Positions 21,338-33,698 are shown, numbered from the stretch's first letter. The stretch is 64,000 nt of DNA from Argentina anserina (GCF_933775445.1 NC_065876.1:16306001-16370000), one strand, 5' to 3'. Notes: a model not told the origin generated them from the letters alone. Numbers and translations: made by a program.

Positions 21338-24124
21338 AGTCCTCTCCCCTTGAAAACAAGCTTGTCCTCAAGCTTGAGAAGTTGGAAATTTGCAGATCAG
21401 GACCATCATATGATAGTGTTGAGGCCTGGTTAAACAAAGGAACTGACTGCTCGAGCACAACCAGTGAAGATTCATAGGTAGTTGTAAATTCAGTGAGATT
21501 ACTTGCTAGTTTTGTAGGAGGGATGTCAAGCTTAGGCTTATGACACGCATGTAGCGACATACAAGGGACTTTCGAGGCTGCGATGTATGAACTATGTAGA
21601 AGATGGCTCAAAATCACAAATGCCAGTGTCTACGAGTGTAAGACTTCCCACAAGAAGACAAGCAAGAGCCTTGCATTTGGTGGCATGGCCACTGGAAAGT
21701 GTATGGGAGGAACCAATGTATCATCACTAACAACATTTGTTTCAAGCCAAATTGGATATTTGTAACAGTGTAAGTAGGGGAGTATATAGAACAGCTCGTC
21801 GAAGAAACACAGGCTGCAAAGGTCAACAAACTAGCCATAGTAGGAGCATCATTTTAACTTTCATGAGAAAAAGTATGACATTGGGAAGCAACAATCTGAT
21901 ACACCGACGAAGAGCTACCGGAATCAGAAAAATCATCATACCAACATAAGCTATATCCACTGAAGAGACTGCTACAATACCTCAAGTCCTGGTCTCTCCC
22001 ATTAGACCATGATATTTCTCCATAATCATGAAGCCTACTAAAAAATTTCTGCTCGAACTCCTTAATGAGCTTAAACTTTCCAAGTACCAATAACTGATTT
22101 CCATCATTAATTCCAAGTGAAGTTGAAAAATCCAAGAGTCCAATGAACAAGAGAAATCATTGATCCAAGCATGTAATGCAATGAGAGCTGCCCCAAAAGA
22201 GAGAACCTTAAGATGCAGAGACCACCAAAATAAGTCATCAAACTTGGTAGAAGACATGTCACTTGTTATGTCCAGGTCAAGATTTTCCATTACAAGTTCC
22301 ATCATTCTAGCAAAATGATTATCATAGCAGACATCACAATTGTCTAGCACAAGTTCAATGCTCATATTCAAACATGGACTCCAATATAGTGGGTAAAAAA
22401 TATGTCATGCAACACTACAACTTGAAGTTTGTATGAACCTTCTTGTAGTTTCGCATACGTAGCACTAAGTAAGAGTACTGAGAAGCTGTCTTGATTGAGA
22501 CATTTGATAACATACTCAATGATCACAATTAGATGAACAGTAGCACCACAGAAGACATGAGATATTAAAATTGACCCCATGTATAGTGCCAACATACTAT
22601 GATAATATATGGGCACGCCAATCAAATCTCATACACTATAAGAGTGTTTGCAGCAACATAGCAATTGGAATGGTTCAAACAAGTGGGCAATGAATCTGGC
22701 ATGGCATTAGCACCTAACACATGGACATCACTCCATTGAACTTTCTCAAACCACACAGAAAGAGGTAAACGTGTCTTCCAATAGCCATAATCATAAACCA
22801 TTACCACAAAAGCAACATCCTCAAGATGTAAACCCGTCTCAAAATTCAAGTGTCTTTTGAACTTGAATAAAAGTGCCTTTACCACATAAAGCATGATTCG
22901 AGGTGTACCTGACATAGAGAGAAACCCTCCAATAGCAGTAGCCGTGATAGTGCAGTAATATTGGCTGGGACCATGCTTGGTTTGCTCCATGTCCTGAGAT
23001 GGAAGGTCCGTGGGAAATGGATTCAGATGATCCCCAACTGCACTAAGTAGCTGAAAGGCAAGCTCAATGTTGTGGCAAGGGAGTGTGCACACTTCAAATA
23101 TGTGAGATTTGAAATTGGGTTCATAAACACACAAACTAAACTTCGCCTTCGAGATGTGTTCTTTAGCAGGCTTATGGTACCTCTAATCCAGTGTAACAAC
23201 CGAAAACCCATTAGGTTCCTTCGCAGTTTCATACTTTTCAACAATCATAACAGAATCAAGTGGAGCAAGTGAGAAGGTGCTCTCAATTCCAACAGAGGAG
23301 GATGGATGACACTCACCTAATGAATCGAAACCTAACACTAGAGTCGCATTGGACCTCATGGAAGATCCTTCACAGTTTGGTGTGGAGACTGGTGATACGT
23401 AGTGTTATAGACGAGCGCATCCAGTAAGAGGGAACCGGGCTTCGCGTTAGCATCCGCAAGCAACTGTATTCTATCAATGGAAGCTTCATGTGAAACTACA
23501 ACATCGTCGCTTTTCAAGTTTCGGTGAATCGAAACCGACATCTTCGGCGACTGCAACAGAGAAGAGTTGGGGAAGAGTCTCGAGCTCGTCAATGAGTGGG
23601 GGTGAGAGACATCCTTGTTTTCTGGAAAATCGAGGATTAGTGGTCAAAGAGATGGATTTGGTGCTGACAGATTTGAAATACAGGTTGGAGTTGCTGAACC
23701 CATACAACGTTGTTGGTCATCGGCGGCGTATGGCTGAGGGTGTGACTGAATGGAGACATCAAAGGCAGTGGGAGTCGGTGGAGATGGAGAAGCTGAAGCA
23801 ACTTGAGCCGTGGTGTTGGTAATTGCAGGGGTATCAGTATTGTGGTGGGTAGGGGTAGGGTGGGGAGATTTTCAGGTAATTTCCCGAAGCCGACGACTTT
23901 CCGCCCTAAACTTGCGGTCTTCCTCAAACCGACGCTCCTCCTCTCTGAATATTTCGTGCATTTCATTCCGGAACTGCTGAAGAGCAGCCACAAGCTGTGC
24001 TTGTGCATCGAGAGGGACACTCACGGCAAGTATCTCAGATTGAGGATGGAAGTTTGGACATGCGGAGAGGGTATGAGGTGGTTGAGAAAACAGATCTGGA
24101 AAATCTGTAATGCAACCCCAAGTT

Positions 24125-24303
24125 TTTCAAACTAAGTGTGATTCGTCTCAGTGTTCCAGTAGTAATAGCGGCCAGTAACACCATCAAACAACTCTCGCCA
24201 CGACGGTGGAAATTGCGGTGGGTGGGAGGGATAATCAGGGGCTGGAAACACTTCACCCGTATGGATCGAAGGTCTCTGAAACCAGATAATAGGATCATAA
24301 TCC
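24125..24303 (-). pseudogene. WW-domain-like host fragment inside the LTR element
   Basis: The minus-strand frame starts MDYDPIIWFQRPSIHTGE and continues into FPPSWRELFDGVTGRYYYWNTETN, then meets a TAG before FEKLG. Two spaced Trp residues, the YYYWN core and the T-[stop]-F-E-K ending match a WW domain, a Pro-rich peptide binder of about 35 residues. A WW domain is not part of plant LTR retrotransposon proteins, so capture from a host gene is the likely origin, though a lineage-specific element protein cannot be excluded. Confidence 0.5.
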
Positions 24304-24470
24304 ATCGAGCTAGGTAACGAAGGAAATTAAAGGAAATGCAAGCTAATAAATTAGATAAACATGATATTCATTTCATTCATAATCGACTTCATGGCTGAAG
24401 TACAGATTTAAGGAATAGAGAAGGGATTGCTGTCAAGCAATAATACAAAAGAGAGTCTTGGATTCTAGGG

Positions 24471-24607
24471 GACAAAATATGACCTCATCAATTGGTCAAT
24501 AACTATGACAATACAAATAGGCAGAAGGAAAAGGGCTTAGCAAGATTAACATGTGCTAAGTGGCATCAACATTGCATATTAGGCAGAGGGTGAAAGTGGT
24601 CCTAACA
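24471..24607 (-). repeat. LTR-like direct repeat, upstream copy
   Basis: Begins TGTTAGGACCACTTTCACCC on the minus strand at 24607. It interrupts the coding block SLVNSRSDRE of the membrane-protein relic immediately to its right, which fixes the insertion point. Confidence 0.7.
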
Positions 24608-26028
24608 TTCTCTATCTGATCTGGAATTGACCAAACTTGGCATATGCATTGCAGGTGCCTCCATTGGAGCAAATCTGAGCGTATCTTCAGCTGCTCGCCT
24701 TCCTCAGACAGAAAGCTATGATAATTGAGAGACAACTCTTTTTTTGATAATGAGGCCTAACTGCACAAAATGTGATCGATATTGTTAATATTTACCATAG
24801 AAAAAGGCACCAAATATAGCAAGTTGTAGCATTGGTTTCTCATCAGCTTTAGCTTTTATAATGAAGTAAATTTTACTAACATCGGAAAGATTGTGCCTTC
24901 TGAAAGATATAACCAGTCATTTGTGTACTCATCAAACTCGGCAACAATTACGATCACGTAGGTCACACCTTTCGTGAAAGATATTTCCTTCCTTCATCAA
25001 TTGTTAGAGAATACATCATTTCATTTATCATGGAAAGCAAAAGAGAGAGCAAAAAAAGAAAAGATCATAGTTTACTAAGAGCAAATCTGATATACTACAA
25101 CTGCTGCATATAATCCAACAAAAATACTGGAGACAACTGTGAGTATGATATTCCAACAACCACAATTGGCCATATAAGGATAATCAAACCAACAATTAGG
25201 ATGCAAGTTACTTCAAGAAATGGTCCTTCTCGACTAATCATATCGTGGATCAGTCGATACCAGCCTTTAAACAACATATATGGTCTTTTTACAACAACAA
25301 TTACAGTGTAAAGAGGAATCGCCACCATTAGCCCCAAAACTCCTAAGAAAACCACTTAGCCTATATGAGATTACATAACAGTCTAACTCTAATCATTTTC
25401 TCCAGCATGTATCACAAGAGTACTAATTTAAATATGATTACCTTAAAGTTCGTGACACGACCCGCCTCAAAATGTACCATACTTTCGAGGCAGATCGTGC
25501 GGGGACCACTATCAAAGGAGATTTACCAAAATTTCGGCATAGTCTCCCCTGAAAGTAGCCAACCATACCTGCGCGAAAACGACACTTTAATATCTCAAAA
25601 CCACCCTGAACTCCCGGAGCCATATACTCCTCCAATCAAAACGGCCTCCACAACATTTAGACAAATTCAAGAATCAACAATAAAAATTCTCAACCTATAA
25701 TATTGATAAAAACATCCATTACGCTATGAGACGTTAGGACATGAGACATCAATTGATCCCTGGAGCTTTCCGCTCCTCTTACCACAACTTCTCAACCCAC
25801 GTTACGACCACCAAAGTCGTCATTTAACGTAATATATAATTCATGAAATAAATTCTAAAATCCCGGAACTATCTAATCAATTTAGGGGATTTCCCAATCT
25901 CGAATAATCATTCGGAAAATAATAATAGACTAGCCCCGCTAGTCAAACTAATAACTCAATACACAAATGGACTAGTCCCGCTAGTCAACTAATAATATTT
26001 GATCATTCTAGGGAACTGACTAGCCCCG

Positions 26029-28788
26029 TGTAATAACCCGATTTTTCGGAATGATTTTTGGATCACTTTTGAATTGATAAAATATGTGAAATTCATTAAA
26101 CGTGTTTATGCCGCCTTGCGAAGTCGGAAATTGAAAACGGAAACGTTAACGGAACGTTTATTTAGAAAAACATTACGTTTCCGAGACGTGAACATCGACT
26201 TTTACTCCGTCGATCGTTTGTGAAAACTTTCTTCATGAAAGTCGTAGAGCGCGTCGATACGAGTGCGTGGACGTATGACGCGTTCGAATCGGACATCGGA
26301 TGTAAAAGTTATTAACGTCGGAAGTTCGTTTCCGATTTTGGAAATAGTATAAAAGGAACGAGAGGAGATTAGAAATCAGAAAATCAGTTTTTTTTTTCCA
26401 AAAAATCCGCTCGGGTACTGTTCACCCGACCCAAAAATCTTCTCCGGCCGATTTCTCCACCATCCGACGTCGTCTCGTGTCGTGCCACCTATCAAACTGA
26501 CGGGCTCGACGATCTCCATCTTTTGGGCTACGCTTTGCACTCCGGCGACAACCACACACGGTGCAGCAACCACCGGAAGTTGCTGCTGTGTCGGCGCCGC
26601 CTCCTCCGGCCACCATAGCTCGAGATTCTTGGGGGGTTTTACTTGTCTCAGTCCCAGCAACATTCCCACAAAAGGAATCGAGCCAAATCGAAGTGTAAGT
26701 ACCCGAATCAAATTTTCAATTTCTAGGGTTTGTGAATAGTGCCTAATTTATGTTCTTCGTGGTTTGGACTGTTTAGGCTCGGATTTAGACCTTGGTGTCA
26801 ACTAGAAAGTTGTTGGAAATGTTGTTTAGGTTGTGGTGGTGAAATTTGGTGATGATTGGTGGCGGTCGGTGAACAGTGACGCCGCATGAATAGTACTGTG
26901 ATTAGTGATCTGTAATAGTAAATGTGAACAGTGAAACGATAAACAGTAACTGTGAACAGTGGTTTAGAAAAAATAGTGATTAGTGAACATGAACAGTGTT
27001 CTGTGAACAATGTTTTATGAATAACATTTAGCTCTGCTGAAATCGTCACCTGATATTTTAAGTATCATTTTCTAAGCATTTATCATGCTATTAGGTGACT
27101 GACGAAACAAGTGAAGAAATTACTTTCAGTGTCGTGGAAGTTGCACGCAGGAAGGAATGTGAGTAAAACTCACATATTTACGAATCTACCCTTGCGGAGA
27201 TTCAAGATTTTGCAAGAGTTTTTAATATTGAATTACGACATGTATACAATATAGTGGATTATATATATATTGTATAAATAGTAATAAGTACATATATATA
27301 GTTTGCTATATTATATACTGTTATGGATTCATTAAAATTAGTCATTTCGATGACGAGAATTAAATATTGAGCATGTGATTTGATTTTTGTACAATATGAG
27401 GTGTGATTATTGTACGTGGTTTTAACATGAGTTTGTTAAAAGGTTTTGTCTTCGGACTAGTTTTGTCTTCGGACGAGTTTTTGTCTTCGGACGTGTTTAT
27501 GAAATATGACATGTATATGATATAATAGATTATATATATATTGTATAAATGGTAAATAGGTACATATATATATATATAGTTTGCTATATAATATACTGTT
27601 ATGATTTTATCGTGATTATGTCATTTTGATGACGAGATTTATATATCGAGCATGTGATTTTGATTTGTACAATATAATGTGAGATTATTGTACGTGATTT
27701 TAACATGGAGATTGTTAAAATGTTGATTTGTCTTCGGACATGATTTTTGGTACAATATGATGTGAGATTATTGTACGTGATTTTAACATGGAGATTATTA
27801 AAATGTTGATTTGTCTTCGGACATGATTTTTGGTACAATATGATGTGAGATTATTGTACGTGATTTTAACATGGAGATTGTTAAAATGTTGATTTGTCTT
27901 CGGACTTGATTTTTTTACAATATGATGTGAGATTATTGTACGTGATTTTAACATGGAGATTGTTAAAATGTTGATTTGTCTTCGGACTTGATTTTGTACA
28001 ATATGATGTGAGATTATTGTACGTATTTGGCAAGTCGGAACCTAGCCTTTGGCCGGGCGAAAGTTACGATACAGTTAGAGCTCTAGTCTGTCTGCCGGAG
28101 CACTGCATGTGAGGTAACGGGTGGTTATCTGCTCATGAGTACTCATATTTTTGGATGTTGGGTAGCGGGTGGTTGCCCAATATCGGCGGTGTACTACGAG
28201 AGGGGTAACATATGTGTATCAGCGTTCTTTAGTACCCGTATTATAAATGCATTTGGGTAACCAGAATGGTTACTTAATTTCTCATGAGCGCTTCTTTTCA
28301 TATTTCTTTGGGACAACCAGATGGGCCGTCCATTGACTCATGAGTGCATTTATATTTGTTTGATTTGTGGATTTTCGTATATATTGATATGCGAGTTATA
28401 TTTTCATTTTACTCATACGAGCTGTAAAGCTTACCGGGTTTGTGTTTACAATCCTGGTGCACCAATTCGATGGTGTAGTGGATAACTCCGCAGGTGTGGA
28501 TTAGCGGGAACTGACGGACTGCTCAGAGGACTTGAAGTTATTTATCTCCAGCTTGTGTGAGGATTTTGTGTGACTACCTTGTGAGGTTGTTGTGAGGATT
28601 ATACAATTCCATTTGTTATATGTTGAATTATAATTTGGTTTGTAATAATCGGTTTGACTGAGTTGTATTTTGAACTCAGAAATGATCCGATGTGGCATTT
28701 TAATTGATTTCGATTTCATTGAGATTGTTTGGTGTTTAACGACTTTGAAATTTTGAGTTTTTAAGCTTGAAATTTTAGGGTCGTTACA
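26029..28788 (+). mobile_element. Solo-LTR-like element (inner), 2.76 kb, nested
   Basis: Starts TGTAATAACCCG and ends GGGTCGTTACA, with the 5-bp duplication CCCCG at 26024-26028 and 28789-28793. The flanking CCCCGCTAGTC is a motif repeated inside the outer element, confirming the nesting. A TATA-like TAGTATAAAAGG at about 26346 follows the GTCGTAGAG block shared with the outer element, but here on the plus strand. No coding domains are recognised. It is younger than the outer element. Confidence 0.87.
27235..28025 (+). repeat. Tandem repeats inside the inner solo LTR
   Basis: About 4.5 copies of an 82-84-bp unit (containing TTGTCTTCGGACATGATTTT and TGTGAGATTATTGTACGT) run from about 27720 to 28025. 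A larger repeat of about 280 bp precedes them, with AT-rich blocks at 27240 and 27520 that share TATATATTGTATAAAT and AGTTTGCTATA. Apparent minus-strand frames here are repeat artefacts. Confidence 0.85.
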
Positions 28789-28976
28789 CCCCGCTAGTCT
28801 ACATAAGTAATTAGAGCTAGCTAGAAACCGACTAGCCCCGCTAGTCAACTAAATGACAACGTCATACAATAAGCCCCCGACCAAAATATATATACATAAT
28901 AAATCTCAAGTTTTCAATACCATCACGTCACGTTCACGGAGAGGGTAATGAATCATCATATCCTAGCCGGCTATAT

Positions 28977-29430
28977 ATCCTCGCCTCTCAGGCGGCATCG
29001 CCCTCTAGGTGGAAAAATAATACCATGTAACCTCGCCCCTCGGGCGGCATCGCCCTCCCGGCGGAAAAGTGATATCACGTAACCTCGCCCCTCGAGCGGC
29101 ATCGCCCTCAGGCGGAAAAATAATATCATGTAACCTCGCCCCTCGGGCGGCATCGCCCTCTCGGCGGAAAAGTGATATCACATAACCTCGCCCCTCGGGC
29201 GGCATCGCCCTCAGGCGGAAAAATAATATCATGTAACCTCGCCCCTCGGGCGGCATCGCCCTCCCGGCGGAAAAGTGATATCACGTAACCTCGCCCCTCG
29301 GGCGGCATCGCCCTCAGGCGGAAAAATAATATCATGTAACCTCGCCCCTCGGGCGGCATCGCCCTCCAGGCGGAATAGTGATATCACATAACCTCGCCCC
29401 CCGGGCGGCATCGCCTCTCAGGCGGAAAAG
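28977..29430. repeat. 51/52-bp tandem array with alternating unit types
   Basis: Nine units share CCTCGCCCCTCGGGCGGCAT and CGCCCTC. They alternate strictly between a 51-bp type ending AGGCGGAAAAATAATATCAT and a 52-bp type ending CGGCGGAAAAGTGATATCAC, so the real repeat is a 103-bp dimer. It lies in the outer solo LTR. Confidence 0.93.
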
Positions 29431-29784
29431 TAGAAGAGTATGCTAACATAGTCACAAAAATAAATGTCATTCATATCCGTTGATCATGGCCCTTTTTGAT
29501 GTTGCGAAGGAGAGGATACCAAATAGAATGGAATATGATTCCGTTGATCGTACCTCCTTCATAGGATTAAAGGAGAGGATATCGGAATAAGATAGAAAAT
29601 CATTCTTATCCATTGATCGTGCCCCCTTTAACTTAACAAGTTAGAGGAGAGGATACCAGATAAGAATAATTATAACGAGTACTGTTCCCAACCGTACGTA
29701 TAAATCTCAATATGAATATAACAAATCCCGAGAACCCCGTTCCCGGATAAAAATCCACGCTTTCCGATTAAATCAAATAAGGCG

Positions 29785-29785
29785 T

Positions 29786-29821
<36 letters not shown>

Positions 29822-29828
29822 ATATATA
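29785..29828. repeat. AT microsatellite
   Basis: Uninterrupted TA dinucleotides (about 15 units) inside the outer solo LTR. A likely length-variable site. Confidence 0.9.
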
Positions 29829-31334
29829 TTTCCAAGTCAGCCAAATATCATTGCAAAACAATTAAATCATATAACGCCCGAAATCACATAAATAAATATC
29901 CATGCATGCATATATTTAATTGAACGTCCACTCGTAACCCAAAACCTAGCATCAAATTTAGATACTTACAAACGTAAACCGATATCTAATCTAAAATAAT
30001 TGTGGCTGCACCCAAACCTTATTTGGGCTGCCTACGTACTATTTTTCGAGGGATCAAGCCATTCGTAGTTCCCTTAATATTTAACTAAAATTACTATGGA
30101 CACCCAACACACCGAGTTTAGCAAATCACTCCTTCCGGCATTTCTAAGCCCATGCATCCTTACACCATTAATATCGTAAACCTTTCCCAACCAACACACA
30201 TCAACACAACCATCATCATAATCATCATACACCAAGTATACCATAATCACAACAATCACAATAATCCTTTATACGATAATCTAAATTATCAACAACATAC
30301 GACAACCAAATTCATCGATTAATATGTCGATAAGTTCGTATCGACGAATACTACACAAAGGAGCAACCCACTGCCCTAACAATGTCACCACACGCCGCCG
30401 CACGCGCCGCCACAGTGGCTGCGCATGGTCCCCACGCGCCACCCCTCTCTGACCTCACCAAAACGACTCGACTCCAACATCAAAGTTGTAGATCACAAGA
30501 AACCATACCTTTTTCACCACGGCGTCGAAGTCCAGATCGGCCGGGAAGTGGCCGGAAAACGCCGATGAAGGTCGGAACAGTGCCCCCGATTCCAAGATCA
30601 CGATCTCGCCCGATTCGTCGCCCAACTCTGGTCGATTCATGCCCAAAATGGAAAACCAAGTCGAACAATGGTAACCCCGAGCTCCGGAGTCACCGGAAAA
30701 CGGCCGCACGACGGCGTTGACTTCGGCCGGATCTTTCGGGCGTTGCTGCGCGGTGCACGGTGGTCGGCAGGCGTCGGGGCCGGTACCAATCGACGGAGAA
30801 TGGAGAGGCGGTTCGAACAGGACCGGTGGCGCCCCGATCAGTGGCCGGACGGCGGAGAACGGCGACTGCGAAGTCTCGGGTCGGGGATGAACAGTGGTGG
30901 GAGAAATTCGAATTTTTCGGATTTCTCATTTTTCCCAATTTCGACCCCTATTTATACTAAATTCCAAAAAAAATGACCCAAATACATTTTGATTCGTAAC
31001 TTCTTCATACAAACTCCGTTTTAGGCGTGCCACGTGTCCACGAATTCGTATCGACGAGCTCTACGACTTTTGTGAAGTAATTTTTCTCGGAAAACTTACG
31101 CATCAAAAAGTCAACTTTTAGAGTCGTCACACTTAGTACGACTCTCGTTCCAAGTAAAAGATTAAACTATTCTTGCCACGAATCGTAAAAGATTCGGGTC
31201 GTAACAGTTCGAACTTCTTCTGAAGCAGGGGATTCGCGCAACTCCTTCAGGTAGAGTGGATACGAATGGTAACACAAGTCTGCAATGTCTCTAACTACAG
31301 TGCAACTTCCTTTAGCAATTCCCCAAGTTCCATC

Positions 31335-32199
31335 CTATGTATTAATCAAGGAAGCATAGTGAGTGTTAATATTACTAAATCAGATACTACAACAAAGATA
31401 GAACCAAACTTAAGACTTCACCGGCTACTTTGCGGCATAGCAAACACATCCACAACTTTAACTAATATAGTCATCCACAAACTCTCCCAGCATCAAGCCC
31501 ATCACCTCAAGGAACCCTAGCTTTTCCGATTATCCAGTAAGTAAAACACCAAATCAAATTTAGTTTCAAGTCTATAAGAATCAAACCCTAATTGAGAGAT
31601 CTAAAATGCACAATTTCGCTACAATCTACAACCCTAACAGCTCAGATAGGTTTTTAAAGTCCATACATCGATTCAAAAGCTAAGCAATTATATAACCAAA
31701 CCCTAATTAGGGATTCAGATTAGAGCTAAACAGACGCGTACCGTTCTCAAGCACCTTCAACAGCGCGAGTGAGATGTAGACCTGTTTTGAGGTATCAAGA
31801 GTAGGCGAATCGGGCGGTGGGTGACCCAGAGCTCCTCCAGCACCGACGAACATCCAATGGAGCCTCTCTATCCTTGACATTCTGGAGTGAAACCGGTGGT
31901 GACAAGGAAGAGGCTCGGAGGTTGGAAGCAAGGAGTCTCAACAAGAGGCTCGGAGGTTGGAAGCCTCTCTATCATTGAGACGTGAGAGGATTTTTGTCCA
32001 GCAATTTTGTAAGGACAAAAATACATGTCCTCCTTAATTGTGTGTCCAAAGACGACACACGCGTGTCCATTACATATTGCAGCGTGTCCGAGACGTGTTC
32101 ATAATCAATTCGCGTGTCCGAGCGTATCCGAGCGTGTCTGTATCCGTGTCAAACACGCAATACGCAGCCTAGGCAGCGTGTCCGTGCTTCTTAGGTAAA
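31335..32199. other. Intergenic/intronic remnant with short repeats
   Basis: Probably begins as an intron of the membrane-protein relic. It holds a 33-bp-spaced duplication of AAGAGGCTCGGAGGTTGGAA (31909 and 31942) and several copies of GCGTGTCC (32045-32185). No coding sequence is supported. Confidence 0.45.
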
Positions 32200-33698
32200 G
32201 AGTAAAATGTGTTTGAACTCTTAATAGTAACAATGTGGTACCTCAGACTTATAATTTGATATCAAAGTGATACTTCCGTCCAAAATCACTAACTGAGACG
32301 TCAAAAAGGTCACGTGCCGGGCACATGGTTTAAAAAACAAGGATAAACACGTCTTTGTGTCCAAAATCAACCCCACTCAATCTACACCTCCATTTCCCTT
32401 CACTGTCGATCTCAGTGTCTCATACCCTCTTCAACGATAAATTTCCATCTAATTCATACCTTAATCCTTATTCCTCACTTCTCAAAAAAAAAAAAAACCC
32501 CTTATTCTCCAACATCATTTACAGACCTAGACTTGGAAACTCTGAGGTTCACAGTCGGTGTGGAGAAAGAGACGACAAGATAGAGGGATTTTATCAAATC
32601 AAAGTAAGTCTTCTAATAATACTCTATTATCTCCTGCTTTTCAGACTGAAATGAGCTACCAACACAAGCACCGTTTTAGATATGGAATCTAAAAGAGAAT
32701 TTGAGTTTTGTCGAATGTTTTTGGGTTTTGATAAGATGAAGATTAAAAAATTGGGGTTTCTAATGATTTAGTACAAAAAGAATACCCTTGAATCGATTAG
32801 TGTCCCTGGGTTTTATATTGGGTGTGTCATTGTGAATTCAACTGTTTTTAAATTGCAATGTTCCCAATCCAGGAAAGGAATTAATTTGGGAAAAGTTTGA
32901 ATAGATTTGTATGGGTAACTCATCTGACATTTTCAATGACGGTTTCACAATAGTTCTCTCTAATTTTGTTTCTTTACAATGACCAAGAGGGTGGAGTGTC
33001 TAGATTCATTTGGATGATGATGACATGAATTGATGATTATATAATTTTGGTTGCTTCTATAAACCTCAAGCAAGTATATTCAATTTTCTCTTATGTCTTT
33101 CTTTGACGATTATGAGATTATGTAGACGTTTTAAAGTCATTGTTTTCCCAGATAAGGAAAACAAAATTGTTCTCATCTTATTAGAGATTGTTATTTAGTG
33201 TTCATATATTTTGTTTTTGTTGTTTTTGCGGTGAAGATCAACTTAGATGGGCTACATTGTGAGATCTCATGGGTGCAGATTAACAATATTGCTCATGACT
33301 TGGGATGTAGAGAGCCGCCTATACAATTCTATTTCGAACTATTGAAGTTCCATTGGATACATATTTGAGCTTATCTTTTTCTTGAACTATAATGAAATGG
33401 CACCTAGCCTAGTAAAACAGATGGAGGGAGATGTGTGTGGAATATTGAATTTTGGAGGGAAATTGTTGTCAAAGAATTGTTAGAAGTGCGGGAAATCTGG
33501 TGTTGGTTGAAGATAAGGGTAATTTCTGATATTTATCCTCTTTATTTCACCCATGTGTTGGGCACGTGACCTTTTTGACATCTCAATTAGCAATTTTGGA
33601 CGGAAGTATCACTTTGATATCAAATTATAAGTTCAGTTACTACATTATTACTCTTAAGAGATGCACAAGAGTTCAAACACCAATGATGCATTTTACTC
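32200..33698. mobile_element. Long-TIR, MULE-like non-autonomous DNA transposon
   Basis: About 130-150 bp at the left end (32200-32335) reappear inverted at the right end (33545-33698). Shared blocks are GAGTAAAATG, TTTGAACTCTT, ATCAAAGTGATACTTCCGTC and GTCAAAAAGGTCACGTGCC. The flanking 9-mers TTAGGTAAA and ATGAGTAAA agree at 6 of 9 positions, so a decayed 9-bp duplication is possible. Long TIRs plus a 9-bp target duplication indicate Mutator-like elements. The 1.2-kb interior has no clear transposase. Confidence 0.7.

Larger units (their letters stand above)
21201..24607 (-). mobile_element. Decayed non-autonomous LTR element with truncated downstream LTR
   Basis: A 137-bp direct repeat pair (21201-21337 and 24471-24607, about 90 percent alike by eye) begins TGTTAGGACCAC on the minus strand. 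A purine tract (AAGGGGAGAGGACT) lies directly before the left copy, as expected of a 3' LTR. Beyond the shared part the right copy continues with LTR-like sequence that the left copy lacks, so the left end appears truncated. No TSD is found. The interior has only broken frames on the minus strand and no recognisable RT or integrase, so it resembles a large non-autonomous derivative. It sits inside the relic of a membrane-protein gene. Confidence 0.65.
25453..31206 (-). mobile_element. Solo-LTR-like element (outer), about 3.0 kb without its insert
   Basis: Starts TGACACGACCCG and ends CGGGTCGTAACA, so the tips form imperfect inverted repeats with TG...CA ends. It is flanked by the 5-bp duplication GTTCG (25448-25452 and 31207-31211). 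No internal protein domains and no second LTR copy are seen, which fits a solo LTR left by recombination. Near its right end on the minus strand it shares promoter-like sequence (AAAGTCGTAGAG, CGTCGATACGA, TAGTATAAATAG) with the inner element, so the two belong to related families. It destroyed an exon of the membrane-protein gene. Confidence 0.85.
24608..31334 (-). pseudogene. Plant multi-pass membrane protein gene, relic split by insertions
   Basis: On the minus strand an exon starts at 31334 (TACATAG/GATGG) and reads DGTWGIAKGSCTVVRDIADL then CYHSYPLYLKELRESPASEE. It is cut at 31211 by a 5.75-kb insertion and resumes at 25452 with RTLR and donor AAG/GTAAT (25442). The next exon (about 25355-25085) reads VAIPLYTVIVVVKRPYMLFKGWYRLIHD, ISREGPFLEVTC, then after a frame change SSIFVGLYAAVVVYQ. 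A further exon (about 25000-24880) reads AEFDEYTNDWLYLSEGTIFPM. A last one reads APMEAPAMHMPSLVNSRSD before the LTR element at 24607. These blocks match an uncharacterised plant membrane protein family. Upstream and downstream exons are missing, so the copy is dead. Confidence 0.75.

Noticed and set aside
28971..29411. Repetitive minus-strand open frames (MPPEGRGYMI-type)
   Set aside because: They are produced by the 51/52-bp array and have no independent coding support.
28977..29430. CRISPR-like array of GC-rich repeats
   Set aside because: Units are directly adjacent with no unique spacers, alternate between two types, and lie in a plant retroelement. It is an ordinary tandem repeat.
30382..30976. 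Overlapping plus- and minus-strand frames of 60-110 codons
   Set aside because: GC-rich part of the outer solo LTR, open in several frames, with no protein signature.
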